In this document: one piece after another, positions 35,413 through 44,359 of the stretch
Layout of the letters: the number at the start of each line of letters is the position of its first letter
How positions within the stretch are numbered: the stretch's first letter is position 1
DNA from: Lactococcus termiticola
Lineage (GTDB): Bacteria > Bacillota > Bacilli > Lactobacillales > Streptococcaceae
DNA: 64,000 nucleotides
Assembly: GCF_003116835.1 (NCBI RefSeq)
Contig: NZ_BFFO01000005.1
Location: 1 to 64,000, forward strand
Direction: 5' to 3'
Made by a program: the position numbers and the translations under genes
The notes under the pieces: generated by a model
Database searches by the model: none
Seen by the model: the letters and a program-made list of their open reading frames with translations, nothing else
What the model was told of the DNA's origin: nothing

Positions 35413-36163
35413 AGTGCTCGCCGTAATAAATCTCATCCACATCCTTCGTATAAGAGCCGTCTGATTCATGGATGATCAGTGGTGGCAGGAAGACCTCTCC
35501 TCCCTCCTTGCCGTCTTTGATGGCATCAATCAGGAGGATATTGGCCGGCTGGTCGGCTTTGGGATAGACAAACTGAATCCATTTAGGTTGGAGATTGTGG
35601 GCCCGCATGGTGTCGATAATCTCGAAGAAGCGCTCTGGACGGTGGACCAAGGCAAAGTGGCCGTTGGTCTTTAGAAGGCGTTTCCCAAGAGAAAAAATCT
35701 CGTCCAGATTGGTCGTCAGCTCATGTCGGGCCAGCGTATAGTGATGGTTTTCATTGATATGACTGTCTTCGTCGACCTTAAAATAAGGAGGATTGCAGAA
35801 AATCAGGTCAGTACTAGAGTCTTGGAGGTGCTCCATGCTATTTTTCAGGTCATCATTGATGATGGTAAATTGCTCATTGAGGCCATTCAAGGCAACCGAC
35901 CGCTGAGCCATCTCAGCCAGTCGCTCCTGGATTTCTACGCTTGTGATATGGGCCTTGGTCTTTGAGGCCGCAAAAAGACCGACCGCACCGTTGCCAGCAC
36001 AGAGGTCGACAATCTTCCCCTTAGCCCCTGGAAGCTGGGGAAAGCGGGCCAGAAGAATCGCATCAATACTGAAGGAGAAGACCTCCCGGCTTTGAATAAT
36101 CTGAATGCCAGAGGCTGCAATCTCATCGACGCGCTCGTCTGACCTTAGCTCGATATTTGTCAT
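35411..36163 (-). CDS. tRNA1(Val) (adenine(37)-N6)-methyltransferase-like protein
   Basis: 250 aa class I SAM methyltransferase. IVDLCAGNGAVGLFAA is the SAM loop and LIFCNPPYFK the NPPY catalytic motif for N6-adenine methylation. SIDAILLARFPQL near the N-terminus matches the TrmN6/YabB group. The GIY-YIG nuclease gene that often accompanies it is absent. Confidence 0.9.
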   Translation of the reverse strand: MTNIELRSDERVDEIAASGIQIIQSREVFSFSIDAILLARFPQLPGAKGKIVDLCAGNGAVGLFAASKTKAHITSVEIQERLAEMAQRSVALNGLNEQFTIINDDLKNSMEHLQDSSTDLIFCNPPYFKVDEDSHINENHHYTLARHELTTNLDEIFSLGKRLLKTNGHFALVHRPERFFEIIDTMRAHNLQPKWIQFVYPKADQPANILLIDAIKDGKEGGEVFLPPLIIHESDGSYTKDVDEIYYGEH

Positions 36164-36205
36164 ATTTCCATTTTAACCTAAAATCCTTCAGAGGGCTATA
36201 AAAAA

Positions 36206-36234
36206 GAGGCAATTTCAGTTGCCTCTTTCTTAAT
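36206..36234 (-). terminator. terminator after DUF427 gene
   Basis: AAAGAGGCAA and TTGCCTCTTT pair; on the minus strand a TTTTTTA run follows. Confidence 0.75.
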
Positions 36235-36269
36235 CATTAATCATAAATCATCCGGCAACAGCCTGACCT

Positions 36270-36584
36270 TCATGCCTCAGCAACCACGCGGATGCCCAGA
36301 CTCTGGTCAAAGGCGATATGGCCTGTGATCTCTTCTGCTGCTTTTGATGGGGCCTGATAGGTCCAGGCAGCGTCTTCGACCACCTTGCCGTCGACTTGGA
36401 GGTGCTTGTAGTTAGCCAAGCCCTTCCAAGGACAAGTATAGGTCCGGCTGCTTTCACCGAAATAGTCGAGAGAAACGTCTTCTTTAGGGAAGTAGTAATT
36501 GCCTTCTAAAAAGACAGCAGCATCGGTTTTTGCGATGACCTTGTCATCGAGGTAGGCAGTCGCCTTGTGTGATTTATCGCTCAT
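36270..36584 (-). CDS. DUF427 domain protein
   Basis: 104 aa. A single DUF427 domain with VFLEGNYYFPKEDV, TYTCPWKGLANY and DAAWTYQAPS.AAEEITGHIAF, all family hallmarks. Function unknown. It starts inside the end of the preceding gene (four-base overlap), so both are translated together. Confidence 0.9.
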   Translation of the reverse strand: MSDKSHKATAYLDDKVIAKTDAAVFLEGNYYFPKEDVSLDYFGESSRTYTCPWKGLANYKHLQVDGKVVEDAAWTYQAPSKAAEEITGHIAFDQSLGIRVVAEA

Positions 36585-36988
36585 TTTTTCTCCTTTAATA
36601 AAAATAGAACTTCTGCATCATCTGGAATCTCGGCCTGACCCAGTTCTTCCTGGATCATGGCCTGATCATAATCGTAGAGGTAGGCTTCATCATCCAGCTT
36701 ATCCAACTTACTGAGCAGGCGAACCTCTTGGCCGTCTGCTTCATCGGTCGTCAGATAGCGGCTGTCATTGGAGCAACGTCCAGACCAGCCTCTCAGCATG
36801 GCCTTGTAACCCTTATATAAGGGGTCATAGGCTAGGTAGCCTGTCTTGCCTTCAACGTCAGAGCCGTAGGCGACGAGTCTGAACTTCTCGCCAGCTTCTA
36901 AGTCAGTCTTGGGCAGGACCAGGAAGGTTAAGCGCTCTCTCTCAACTTTCTCCAGTTGTTCTGGAGAGACTTTTAATACAGCTTCCAT
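36581..36988 (-). CDS. hypothetical protein, 135 aa
   Basis: Acidic soluble protein with GGAGG before its ATG. FLVLPKTDLEAGEKFRLVAYG and a SGRCSNDSRYL segment are distinctive, but I do not recognise the family. Coupled to the DUF427 gene downstream. Confidence 0.65.
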   Translation of the reverse strand: MEAVLKVSPEQLEKVERERLTFLVLPKTDLEAGEKFRLVAYGSDVEGKTGYLAYDPLYKGYKAMLRGWSGRCSNDSRYLTTDEADGQEVRLLSKLDKLDDEAYLYDYDQAMIQEELGQAEIPDDAEVLFLLKEKK

Positions 36989-37109
36989 TATTTCCTCCTT
37001 AAAAATTCTAACTTTCTCTCCTTTCTTAACTTTAGTTTACAAATCAGCTTTAGAAACGTCAACGTTTTTGACTCGAAAATTGATTCCTCTTTCCCTGCTT
37101 TTTCAGAAG

Positions 37110-39056
37110 TCAATCTTTAGAGGTCAGCTTAAAGACCATCGCCGACCTGGCAGCCAGCTCAGCAGAGAAGCTTCCTGCTTCATAGTTAAAGCTCGACCTG
37201 GGCCCAAAGCCGCCAAACTTCGCATCATCCGTATCAAAAATTAGCTCGACCGGACCGCTCGCAAAGCTGACCTGTTTCATTTCTGTCGGATGAAAATTAA
37301 AGACAAAGAGGAGCTCGCCCTTTTGATAGGCCAGGAGTTTGTCTTCATTCTTGACCCATTTCTGCTGGACTTCATTGGACTTGGCCAAAAAGTCATGGTC
37401 GTGCTCCAAGGCAATCATCGCCTGGTCAAAGGCCAGTAAGTATTTGAAACGGAGGCCTTCGTTTTCAGCCAGCGACCACTGCCGTCTGGCGTGCTGGTAG
37501 TCGTCACCATTGCCTTCGCGTGGGAAATCCAGCCATTCTGGATGGCCAAATTCATTGCCCATAAAATTAAGATAACCTTCGCCAGCCAGGCTAAAAGTGA
37601 CTAAGCGGACCAGCTTGTGGAGGGCGATAGCCCGATCAATCACAAGGCTCTGGCTATGAATATCCATTTTGGTGTAAATCTCAGCATCGGCCAGCCACAT
37701 CATGAGGGTCTTATCACCGACAAGTGCCTGGTCATGGCTTTCCGCATAGCCAATGTTTTTCTCGCCCGGCCGTCGGATGGTCAGCTCCCACCAGAGCTCC
37801 ATCAAGTCCAGCTGGTCGTCGGTCTTCTTCTTGAATTGCTTAATCCAATAATCCGGAATCCCCATCGAGAGCCGGTAGTCAAAGCCGATACCGCCGTCTG
37901 AAATCGGCAGGGCCATGCCGGGCATAGCAGACATATCTTCAGCAATCGTGGTTGCCCCTGGTCTGAACTCATGAATCAATTCATTAGCCAGCATAAGATA
38001 GGTCACGGCTTCAACATCTGTGTTTAGGGAGAAATACTTGCTGTAGTCTGTAAAAGCTGTCCCTAGGCCATGGTCATGGTAGAGCATGCTGGTCACGCCA
38101 TCAAAGCGGAAACCGTCAAAACGGTAGACATCCAGCCAGAACTTGAGATTGCTGAGAAGAAAATGAATCACCTCGTCTTTCCCGTAGTTGAAGAGCTTGG
38201 TATTCCACTCCCGGTGCTCGCCCCGTTCCCCCTCATGGAAATACTGACTGGTCGTACCGTCAAAGAGATTGAGGCCGTCGCCGACATTTTTCACCGCATG
38301 AGAATGCACGACATCTAGCAGGACCCGAATCCCCATGCCATGCGCCTCGTCAATCAGGGCCATGAGTTCGTCCGGCGTCCCAAATCTGGAAGAAGCCGCA
38401 TAAAAATTACTGACCTGGTAGCCAAAGCTGGCGTAGAGCGGATGCTCCATGATGGCCATGAGCTGAATCGTGTTGTAACCGTCTGCTTTGATTCTTGGCA
38501 AGACATCTTCTCTGAACTCCCGATAACTATTGATTCGGTATTCTTCGGTCGAAATCCCGATGTGGGCCTCATAGATCAGCGGGGCTTCTTTGCCTAGGGC
38601 TGGTGCCTGATGCTTAAACTGATAGCTGGGCTCGTAGATGACCCCGTCCATCTCGTAACGTTCGTTTTGGACGACGTAATTCATATAGGAAGGCACCCGG
38701 TAAAGGGGTTTGCCATCAACCATCAGCTGGACCTTGACCTTTGAGCCGACCGGCAATTTACCAGGAACCACCAGCTCCCAAACCCCGCCGTAGCCGGCCT
38801 TGAGCTCATGGCTCTTGCCATCCCAGTCATTGAAATCCCCGACCAGATAAGCCGCCTCAACATTGGGAGCCCATTCCCGAAATGTCCAGTGGTCCGCCTC
38901 TTGCTGGAAGCCAAAGTACTTGTAGCCATTGGCAAAATCCGTCAATCGGCCATCAACACCCAGTAAGCGTTTCTTGGTCCTGGCAAAGTCAAAAAGCCGT
39001 TTGGACAGGTCTTCCTTGAAGGGCTCCAGGTAGGGATCGTATTCTAATATGTTCAT
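37110..39056 (-). CDS. glgB: 1,4-alpha-glucan branching enzyme
   Basis: 648 aa. A CBM48 domain (about 50-150, FREWAPNVEAAYLVGDFNDW) precedes a GH13 barrel with DVVHSHA, FDGFRFDGV (nucleophile Asp), EDMSAMPG (acid/base Glu) and ESHDQALVGDKT. The wording of these motifs, with IGFDYRLSMGIPDYWIK, resembles the eukaryote-like GH13_8 subfamily more than the bacterial GlgB of glgBCDAP operons. No other glycogen gene is nearby. It would introduce alpha-1,6 branches into a glucan; which glucan is unclear. Confidence 0.92.
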   Translation of the reverse strand: MNILEYDPYLEPFKEDLSKRLFDFARTKKRLLGVDGRLTDFANGYKYFGFQQEADHWTFREWAPNVEAAYLVGDFNDWDGKSHELKAGYGGVWELVVPGKLPVGSKVKVQLMVDGKPLYRVPSYMNYVVQNERYEMDGVIYEPSYQFKHQAPALGKEAPLIYEAHIGISTEEYRINSYREFREDVLPRIKADGYNTIQLMAIMEHPLYASFGYQVSNFYAASSRFGTPDELMALIDEAHGMGIRVLLDVVHSHAVKNVGDGLNLFDGTTSQYFHEGERGEHREWNTKLFNYGKDEVIHFLLSNLKFWLDVYRFDGFRFDGVTSMLYHDHGLGTAFTDYSKYFSLNTDVEAVTYLMLANELIHEFRPGATTIAEDMSAMPGMALPISDGGIGFDYRLSMGIPDYWIKQFKKKTDDQLDLMELWWELTIRRPGEKNIGYAESHDQALVGDKTLMMWLADAEIYTKMDIHSQSLVIDRAIALHKLVRLVTFSLAGEGYLNFMGNEFGHPEWLDFPREGNGDDYQHARRQWSLAENEGLRFKYLLAFDQAMIALEHDHDFLAKSNEVQQKWVKNEDKLLAYQKGELLFVFNFHPTEMKQVSFASGPVELIFDTDDAKFGGFGPRSSFNYEAGSFSAELAARSAMVFKLTSKD

Positions 39057-39149
39057 GCTTTCTCCTTTATTGAGGACGCTTTTCTTTTATTTTAACATAA
39101 GAAGGAAGGGCTTTCAGGATTGGAATGTTTGACCATCTTCTTAATCGGA

Positions 39150-39362
39150 CTCCTATTAGAAATGGCTGGGTTTTAGCTTGGGAATTGCGTTTTTCTTATC
39201 CACTTTTTTATTTTGCGGCGGCAATGTCTTCCTTCTGTCGCATTGAGACCTCAAAATTTTAGCACGAAGGAGGAAAACTGCGTTTTCCTTATCTGCAACT
39301 TTTTTTGTTGAGTTTCGGCCAAAAATGCTTCCTTTGGTCGCATTTTTTGGCTCGAAACTCAT
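39150..39362. repeat. family C hairpin region
   Basis: A long stem (about 20 bp) joins GAGTTTCGGCC...ATGC (39310-39328) with GCATTTTTTGGCTCGAAACTC (ending 39360). The segment 39260-39360 is related to 13920-14030: both have TTTCCTTAT-TGCAAC and ATGCT-CCTTTGGTCGCATT. A second, weaker half-unit covers 39160-39255 (GCAATG...GTCGCATTG). No gene seen in 39057-39413. Confidence 0.65.
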
Positions 39363-39364
39363 AC

Positions 39365-39393
39365 AAAAAAACCTCCCCAGGGAGGAGGGGAGG
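39365..39393 (-). terminator. terminator of tRNA-like gene
   Basis: On the minus strand CCTCCCC and GGGGAGG pair around TCCTCCCT, followed by seven T residues. Confidence 0.8.
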
Positions 39394-39413
39394 AAAAGGA
39401 GTAGGCAACTATT

Positions 39414-39504
39414 AGGAGTCAAGGGGAATTGAACCCCTGTGCCGCTTGGCGGTAGACAGGTCCAGCCTAGAAGACCTGCTGCATTACCACTCTGCCATGG
39501 CTCC
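39414..39504 (-). tRNA. unusual tRNA-like gene with enlarged anticodon loop
   Basis: 91 nt. Acceptor GGAGCCA/TGACTCC (one C-A mismatch at pair 5), D arm GCA-GAGTGGTAA-TGC, T arm AGGGG-TTCAATT-CCCCT, discriminator T, and a CCGC/GCGG variable-arm hairpin. The anticodon stem is CAGGTC/GACCTG enclosing ten bases (TTCTAGGCTG) instead of seven, so the anticodon is ambiguous (CTA or TCT). CCA is not encoded. The D arm and T73 recall tRNA-Cys, but the long variable arm does not. It has its own promoter and terminator. Confidence 0.6.
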
Positions 39505-39544
39505 ATGACTCTAACTTTTTATTTCCTCTTCCTTTTATATTTTA

Positions 39545-39571
39545 ATTATATCAAAGTTTTCTCCCCCTCAA
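39545..39571 (-). promoter_or_regulatory. promoter of tRNA-like gene
   Basis: On the minus strand a -10 TATAAT (39550-39545) lies 15 bases after TTGAGG (39571-39566). It would start a transcript about 33 bases before the tRNA-like 5' end. Confidence 0.5.
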
Positions 39572-39633
39572 AAATGATATACAAGGCCGGCCTTTCTTTG
39601 ATAACAATGTTTAATCAATTTTAACCAAAAGAG

Positions 39634-39666
39634 TTGACAAATGTATTTTTATGCATTATAATGCAT
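39634..39666 (+). promoter_or_regulatory. argG promoter with palindromic operator
   Basis: -35 TTGACA (39634-39639), 17-base spacer, -10 TATAAT (39657-39662). The perfect palindrome ATGCATTATAATGCAT (39651-39666) covers the -10; ATGTATTTTTATGCAT precedes it. This is where an ArgR/AhrC arginine repressor would bind. Confidence 0.75.
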
Positions 39667-39696
39667 ATATATTAAATTAGAGAAGGATACCTGCCC

Positions 39697-40905
39697 ATGA
39701 CAAAAGAAAAGATTGTACTCGCCTATTCAGGCGGTTTAGATACCAGTGTCGCCGTCAAATGGCTCTCAGAAAAATACGATGTGGTCGCTGCCTGTATGGA
39801 CGTCGGTGAGGGCAAAGACCTCCAGTTTATCCATGACAAGGCCCTCTCCGTCGGTGCCGTCGAGTCCCACGTCATCGACTGCAAGGAAGAATTTGCCAAG
39901 ATCTACGTCGGTGCTGCCATCAAGGGGAATCTCTACTATGAGAATAAATATCCCCTCGTCTCAGCCCTCAGCCGGCCTCTGATTGCCAAAGAACTCGTGA
40001 AAATCGCCAAAGAGACCGGGGCCACCGCCATCGCCCACGGCTGTACCGGCAAGGGCAACGACCAGGTCCGCTTTGAGGTCGCCATCAATGCACTTGCCCC
40101 AGACATCAAGGTCATCGCCCCCGTCCGGGAATGGCACTGGTCTCGGGAGGAAGAGATCGACTTTGCCAAGGAGCACGGCGTGCCGGTGCCGACCACGCTT
40201 GAGAGCCCTTATTCAATTGACATGAACCTTTGGGGCCGGGCCATCGAGGCCGGCGTCCTTGAAAACCCTTGGAACACCTGCCCAGAGGATGCCTTCTTTA
40301 TGACCTCTTCTGTCGAAGATGCCCCAAATGAAGCTGAATTTATCGAACTGGATTTCGAGGCCGGCCTTCCTGTCGCCCTCAACGGTCAGAAAATGCTCCT
40401 CTCTGAGCTGATTAAAGAGCTCAATATCATCGCCGGCAAGCACGGCGTGGGCCGGATTGACCACATCGAAAACCGGCTGGTCGGCATTAAGTCCCGGGAA
40501 TTTTATGAATGTCCGGCCGCCATCACCATTCTCAAGGCCCACAAGGACTTAGAGGACCTGACCTTCGTCCGGGAGCTCGCCCATTTTAAGCCCGTCATCG
40601 AAAATGAGCTGTCCAACCTGATTTACAATGGCCTCTGGTTCAATCCAGCGACCCAGGCTCTGATTCACTATCTCGATGCCACGCAGACTGTCGTCAACGG
40701 CACTGTGAAAATCAAGCTCTACAAGGGCAACGCCATCCCGGTCGGTCGGAAATCTGCCAGCAATTCCCTCTATAATGAGGCTCTTGCGACCTATACCTCT
40801 GCCGACCAGTTTGACCAGGCTGCAGCTGTCGGCTTCATCAAGCTCTGGGGCCTGCCTTCTGTGGTCAATACACAGGTCAATGGCGCTTCAAATGAAGAAG
40901 ATTAA
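39697..40905 (+). CDS. argG: argininosuccinate synthase
   Basis: 402 aa. [16 protein letters not shown] is the PP-loop ATP site near the N-terminus; [14 protein letters not shown] and [15 protein letters not shown] are family signatures. It joins citrulline and aspartate using ATP in arginine synthesis. First gene of argGH. The coding sequence is notably rich in GCC and GTC codons. Confidence 0.98.
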   Translation: MTKEKIVLAYSGGLDTSVAVKWLSEKYDVVAACMDVGEGKDLQFIHDKALSVGAVESHVIDCKEEFAKIYVGAAIKGNLYYENKYPLVSALSRPLIAKELVKIAKETGATAIAHGCTGKGNDQVRFEVAINALAPDIKVIAPVREWHWSREEEIDFAKEHGVPVPTTLESPYSIDMNLWGRAIEAGVLENPWNTCPEDAFFMTSSVEDAPNEAEFIELDFEAGLPVALNGQKMLLSELIKELNIIAGKHGVGRIDHIENRLVGIKSREFYECPAAITILKAHKDLEDLTFVRELAHFKPVIENELSNLIYNGLWFNPATQALIHYLDATQTVVNGTVKIKLYKGNAIPVGRKSASNSLYNEALATYTSADQFDQAAAVGFIKLWGLPSVVNTQVNGASNEED

Positions 40906-40930
40906 TTTCAATAGATAATAAGGAAAAACT

Positions 40931-42310
40931 ATGCCAGAAAAGAAACTTTGGGGCGGTCGCTTCGAGCAGGGCCTGGACAAAAAGACCGAGGCCTTTAGCG
41001 CCTCTATCACATACGAACAAAGGCTGGCCCCTTTTGACCTGCAAGGCTCGCTAGCCCATGTGACCATGCTGGGTGAGACCGGCATTATCTCGTCTGATGA
41101 AGCCCAGCAAATCGCTGACGGCCTCGGCCTACTCAAAGACAAGCTGGAGGCCGGCGAGATCGACTTTAACATCGAAAATGAAGACATCCACATGAACATG
41201 GAGACCCATCTGCACAAGACCATCGGCCCTGTCGCAGGCAAGCTCCACACGGCCCGCTCGAGAAACGATCAGGTGGCGACCGACATGCACCTTTATCTGA
41301 AGGCGACAATAAGAGATGTCCTCGGCCTGCTCCATCAGCTCCGCCAGACCCTAGTCGACCTGGCTGAAGACAACATCGAGACCATCGCTCCCGGCTATAC
41401 CCACCTCCAGCACGCCCAACCTATCAGCTTTGGACAGCATCTCATGGCCTATTATCAGATGCTGAGCCGGGATGCCGACCGATTTGAATTTAACCTCAAG
41501 CATACGGACATGAATCCCCTGGGGGCTGCGGCCCTGGCTGGGACGACCTTCCCGATTGATCGCGAGCGGACGACTGAGCTCCTTGGCTTTGCCGCGCCTT
41601 ATGCCAACTCGCTCGATGCCGTCTCTGACCGGGACTTTATCCTGGAGTTTCTGTCAAACAGCTCCCTCCTCATGATGCACCTCTCCCGCCTCTGTGAAGA
41701 GCTCATCCTTTGGTGCAGTCATGAGTTTCAATTTGTCAGCCTATCCGACGCCTACTCGACTGGCTCTTCCATCATGCCCCAAAAGAAAAATCCGGACATG
41801 GCCGAGCTCATCCGTGGAAAATCAGGCCGGGTCTACGGCAACCTCATGGGCCTGCTCAGCCTCATGAAGGGGCTTCCCCTCGCCTATAACAAGGACCTCC
41901 AAGAAGACAAAGAGGGCATGTTTGACTCAGCCGACACCATCATGACCTCGCTCGAAGTCATGAACGGCATGCTGGCCACGATGAGCGTCAACAAGGACAT
42001 CATGGCCAGGGCTACAGAAAAAGACTTCTCCAACGCCACCGAGCTCGCCGATTATCTGGCCAGCAAGGGCCTCCCCTTCCGTCAGGCCCATGAGATTGTC
42101 GGAAAACTCGTCTTAGACTGCACGAAAAAGGGCACTTATCTGCAGGACATCAGTCTTGAGGATTACCAGACCGCAAGCCCTCTGATTGAAGCAGATATTT
42201 ATGAAGTCTTACAATCTAAGACGGCGGTGGCTCGGAGAAATTCACTGGGCGGGACTGGATTTGAGCAGGTCCGGGCTCAGGTTGAGGCAGCTAAAAAGGC
42301 GTTACTATAG
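40931..42310 (+). CDS. argH: argininosuccinate lyase
   Basis: 459 aa. LWGGRF at the N-terminus, [13 protein letters not shown], and the fumarase-superfamily signature [15 protein letters not shown] with the catalytic serine loop. It splits argininosuccinate into arginine and fumarate. It lies 25 bases after argG. Transcription appears to end in the hairpin at 42408-42432. Confidence 0.98.
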   Translation: MPEKKLWGGRFEQGLDKKTEAFSASITYEQRLAPFDLQGSLAHVTMLGETGIISSDEAQQIADGLGLLKDKLEAGEIDFNIENEDIHMNMETHLHKTIGPVAGKLHTARSRNDQVATDMHLYLKATIRDVLGLLHQLRQTLVDLAEDNIETIAPGYTHLQHAQPISFGQHLMAYYQMLSRDADRFEFNLKHTDMNPLGAAALAGTTFPIDRERTTELLGFAAPYANSLDAVSDRDFILEFLSNSSLLMMHLSRLCEELILWCSHEFQFVSLSDAYSTGSSIMPQKKNPDMAELIRGKSGRVYGNLMGLLSLMKGLPLAYNKDLQEDKEGMFDSADTIMTSLEVMNGMLATMSVNKDIMARATEKDFSNATELADYLASKGLPFRQAHEIVGKLVLDCTKKGTYLQDISLEDYQTASPLIEADIYEVLQSKTAVARRNSLGGTGFEQVRAQVEAAKKALL

Positions 42311-42337
42311 TGATTGTTTCCTTAGAGAATTATAAAA

Positions 42338-42359
42338 ACCTAGCCCTGTTGAGCTAGGA
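42338..42359 (-). terminator. terminator after MFS gene
   Basis: CCTAGC and GCTAGG pair around CCTGTTGA; on the minus strand a TTTTTATA run follows. Confidence 0.65.
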
Positions 42360-42433
42360 GTGCAGTGGAGAAAATTCTGAAAAACACTGTGAAAAAGGCA
42401 AAAGGCGAGACCGCAAGGGTTCGCCTTTTTTCC
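42358..42433 (-). repeat. half copy of family A palindrome (copy 6)
   Basis: Only the right outer arm (GTGGAGAAAATTCTGAAAAACACTGTGA region) and hairpin 2 (AAAAGGCGAG...TTCGCCTTTTTT) remain; hairpin 1 and the left arm are missing. The hairpin with its T run at 42408-42432 serves as terminator for argGH. Confidence 0.75.
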
Positions 42434-42434
42434 T

Positions 42435-43673
42435 TTATGACCACAAGGCCCGGCTCTTCAGCCCGCCTGTATGGGTAAAATAATTAAACAAATTAATGAT
42501 AACCAGAATACTTGAAGCTACAAAAACATAGCGGTAGTCAATAAAGCCGGCAATCACAGAACCAAGCAAGGGTCCTGCAAAGGCCCCAATAGCCTGGGCA
42601 GACTGATTGTAAGAGAAGATTCGGCCGGTGACCTGTCTCGGAGCCTCCTTGGCCAAAATCGCCTGGACACTCGGCAAGATGGCGGCGTCTGACACACCGA
42701 CCAAAAACCGCATGATTAAGAGAAAGGTTACAGACTGCGAGAAGGCTGTCGCTGCAAAGACGACCATCGAGAAAAAGAGGCCGGCCCCTAAAATCTTCTT
42801 TTGGCCAATCCTATCGCCCAACCGGCCCAGCTGGGGTGCAACCACCAGGGTAACAAGGCCAGGAGCCGCCGCAATAATCCCAGCCATCAACGTGATATTT
42901 CCCTGATAATGCATGAGCTCTCGGACATAGAGGGAAAGGACCGGATTAATGCTTTGGTTGGTCATCTGGGTAATCATGGTGGTCAAAAACATCCCCCAGA
43001 TGACGGCAGGATGGCTGAACAATGAAAAGACCTGCTTGAAGCCCTGGGCGACCTGGTCTTTTTTGACCGGCGTAAAATTTTCCTTGACAAAGAAGAGGGC
43101 CAGGAGAAAGACCAAAAACATGATGACACCGGTCACGTTAAAGACGTGACGGTAGCCAACCCAGGCCACCAGGACACCGCCAATCAGCGGGCCAATCAGG
43201 GTCCCGGCCACAGAGCCAGTCGTCAAAACCGACATGACCCGGCCCGATTTTTCCTTCGGAGAAGAGCTGGCCATCAGGGCCATAGAGTTGGAGATAAAGC
43301 CTGAGAAGGCGCCGAGGAGCATCCGCAAGAGCAGAAGTTGCCAAGCAGCAGTCACATAGGCCATCAGCGTGATGGTAATGGCCATACCAAGACTGGCTCG
43401 AAGGAGCATAAGCTTACGGCCTTTTTCATCAGCCAGCTTGCCCCAGAGTGGGGAAACGATGGCGAGCACCACAAAGCTGGCCGCAAAGATGGCCCCGCTC
43501 CAGAGATTGAGCTCAGTCTTGCTGAAATGGCCAAGACTGGAGACATAAAGCGAGATAAAGGGCGTGATAAGCGAACTACCGACCCCGGTCATAAAACAAC
43601 CAAACCAGAGCACGACCAGGTTTCTCTGCCAGTCAGCCTGGAAGCTAAATTTAGATTTAATTTTTTCCGTCAT
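42435..43673 (-). CDS. multidrug efflux MFS transporter (PmrA-like)
   Basis: 412 aa, 12 membrane helices. LWGKLADEKGRKLML in loop 2-3 and GSVAGTLIGPLIGGVL (antiporter motif C) mark a drug:H+ antiporter of the DHA1 type. It diverges from a TetR gene, and its promoter contains an operator-like inverted repeat, so it is probably induced when a ligand binds the repressor. Confidence 0.9.
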   Translation of the reverse strand: MTEKIKSKFSFQADWQRNLVVLWFGCFMTGVGSSLITPFISLYVSSLGHFSKTELNLWSGAIFAASFVVLAIVSPLWGKLADEKGRKLMLLRASLGMAITITLMAYVTAAWQLLLLRMLLGAFSGFISNSMALMASSSPKEKSGRVMSVLTTGSVAGTLIGPLIGGVLVAWVGYRHVFNVTGVIMFLVFLLALFFVKENFTPVKKDQVAQGFKQVFSLFSHPAVIWGMFLTTMITQMTNQSINPVLSLYVRELMHYQGNITLMAGIIAAAPGLVTLVVAPQLGRLGDRIGQKKILGAGLFFSMVVFAATAFSQSVTFLLIMRFLVGVSDAAILPSVQAILAKEAPRQVTGRIFSYNQSAQAIGAFAGPLLGSVIAGFIDYRYVFVASSILVIINLFNYFTHTGGLKSRALWS

Positions 43674-43683
43674 GATAAATTTA

Positions 43684-43754
43684 TTATAAAACTATCTTTA
43701 GTAGTTTGTCAACTAGACCAAGTTCTTGATTTTTAATAAAAATAGTTTTATAAT
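43684..43754. promoter_or_regulatory. divergent promoters and TetR-type operators
   Basis: Minus strand: TTGACA (43712-43707), 18-base spacer, TATAAT. Plus strand: TTGATT, 17-base spacer, TATAAT (43749-43754). AAACTA-N7-TAGTTT (43689-43707) sits between the -35 and -10 of the MFS promoter. TTATAAAACTAT (43684-43695) is repeated inverted at 43742-43753 over the TetR gene's -10. Confidence 0.8.
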
Positions 43755-43787
43755 TTTCCTAAAACATTAAAAAGGATACATCAGATC

Positions 43788-44345
43788 ATGCCCAGAGCTG
43801 CATTAACCCAAGAAAAAATCGTCCAGGCCTGCATCGAGCTTTCAAAAGAGCAGGGTCTTGAGAAAGTCTCCTTCCCGAGGCTGGCAGAATACTTTTCTAT
43901 TAAAGCTCCCTCGCTTTATAACCACTTCAAAAACATGGGCGAGGTCCGCCTGGCCACAGCCATCCAGCTACAAAAAGAGCTGAACCAGGAGCTCACCCGG
44001 GCCATGATTGGCAAAAAGCCCATCGCCGCCCTCGAGACCTACGCCCTGACCTATAAGAGCTTCGCCGAGAAATACAGCGAGGTCTACGACCTGCTCAACA
44101 TCATCCACGAGAGCGACAGCCCTGAGCTCGAGGAGATTGCGATCGAAAACATCCGCCTGATTCGGGTGACGCTGGAGAATTTCAAGCTGACCGACGAAGA
44201 AATCTACCACCGCAGTCGTCTCTTTCGCTCCAGCCTCCACGGCTTTATCACCCTCTCCCGTCTGGGCTACTTCCAGAAGGCCTATCCGGCTGAAGACAGT
44301 TTCGATTATATGTTAAAACAGCTTTTGGGGGATTTGGGGGAATAG
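43788..44345 (+). CDS. TetR-family repressor
   Basis: 185 aa. HTH over residues 8-50 (EKIVQACIELSKEQGLEKVSF, then SIKAPSLYNHFKN), C-terminal half helical as in the TetR/AcrR WHG group (SRLFRSSLHGFITL). It most likely represses the divergent MFS gene and itself through the operators between them. Ligand unknown. Confidence 0.92.
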   Translation: MPRAALTQEKIVQACIELSKEQGLEKVSFPRLAEYFSIKAPSLYNHFKNMGEVRLATAIQLQKELNQELTRAMIGKKPIAALETYALTYKSFAEKYSEVYDLLNIIHESDSPELEEIAIENIRLIRVTLENFKLTDEEIYHRSRLFRSSLHGFITLSRLGYFQKAYPAEDSFDYMLKQLLGDLGE

Positions 44346-44359
44346 AAACCTTGCATGGT

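Noticed and set aside
35251-35469. 72-codon minus-strand frame after the trmN6-like gene
   Set aside because: It overlaps the end of the methyltransferase gene, covers its terminator and the parS-like site, and shows no family pattern.
39195-39205. DnaA-box-like TTATCCACT
   Set aside because: A single imperfect box inside a repeat region without a cluster or dnaA nearby; not evidence for an origin.
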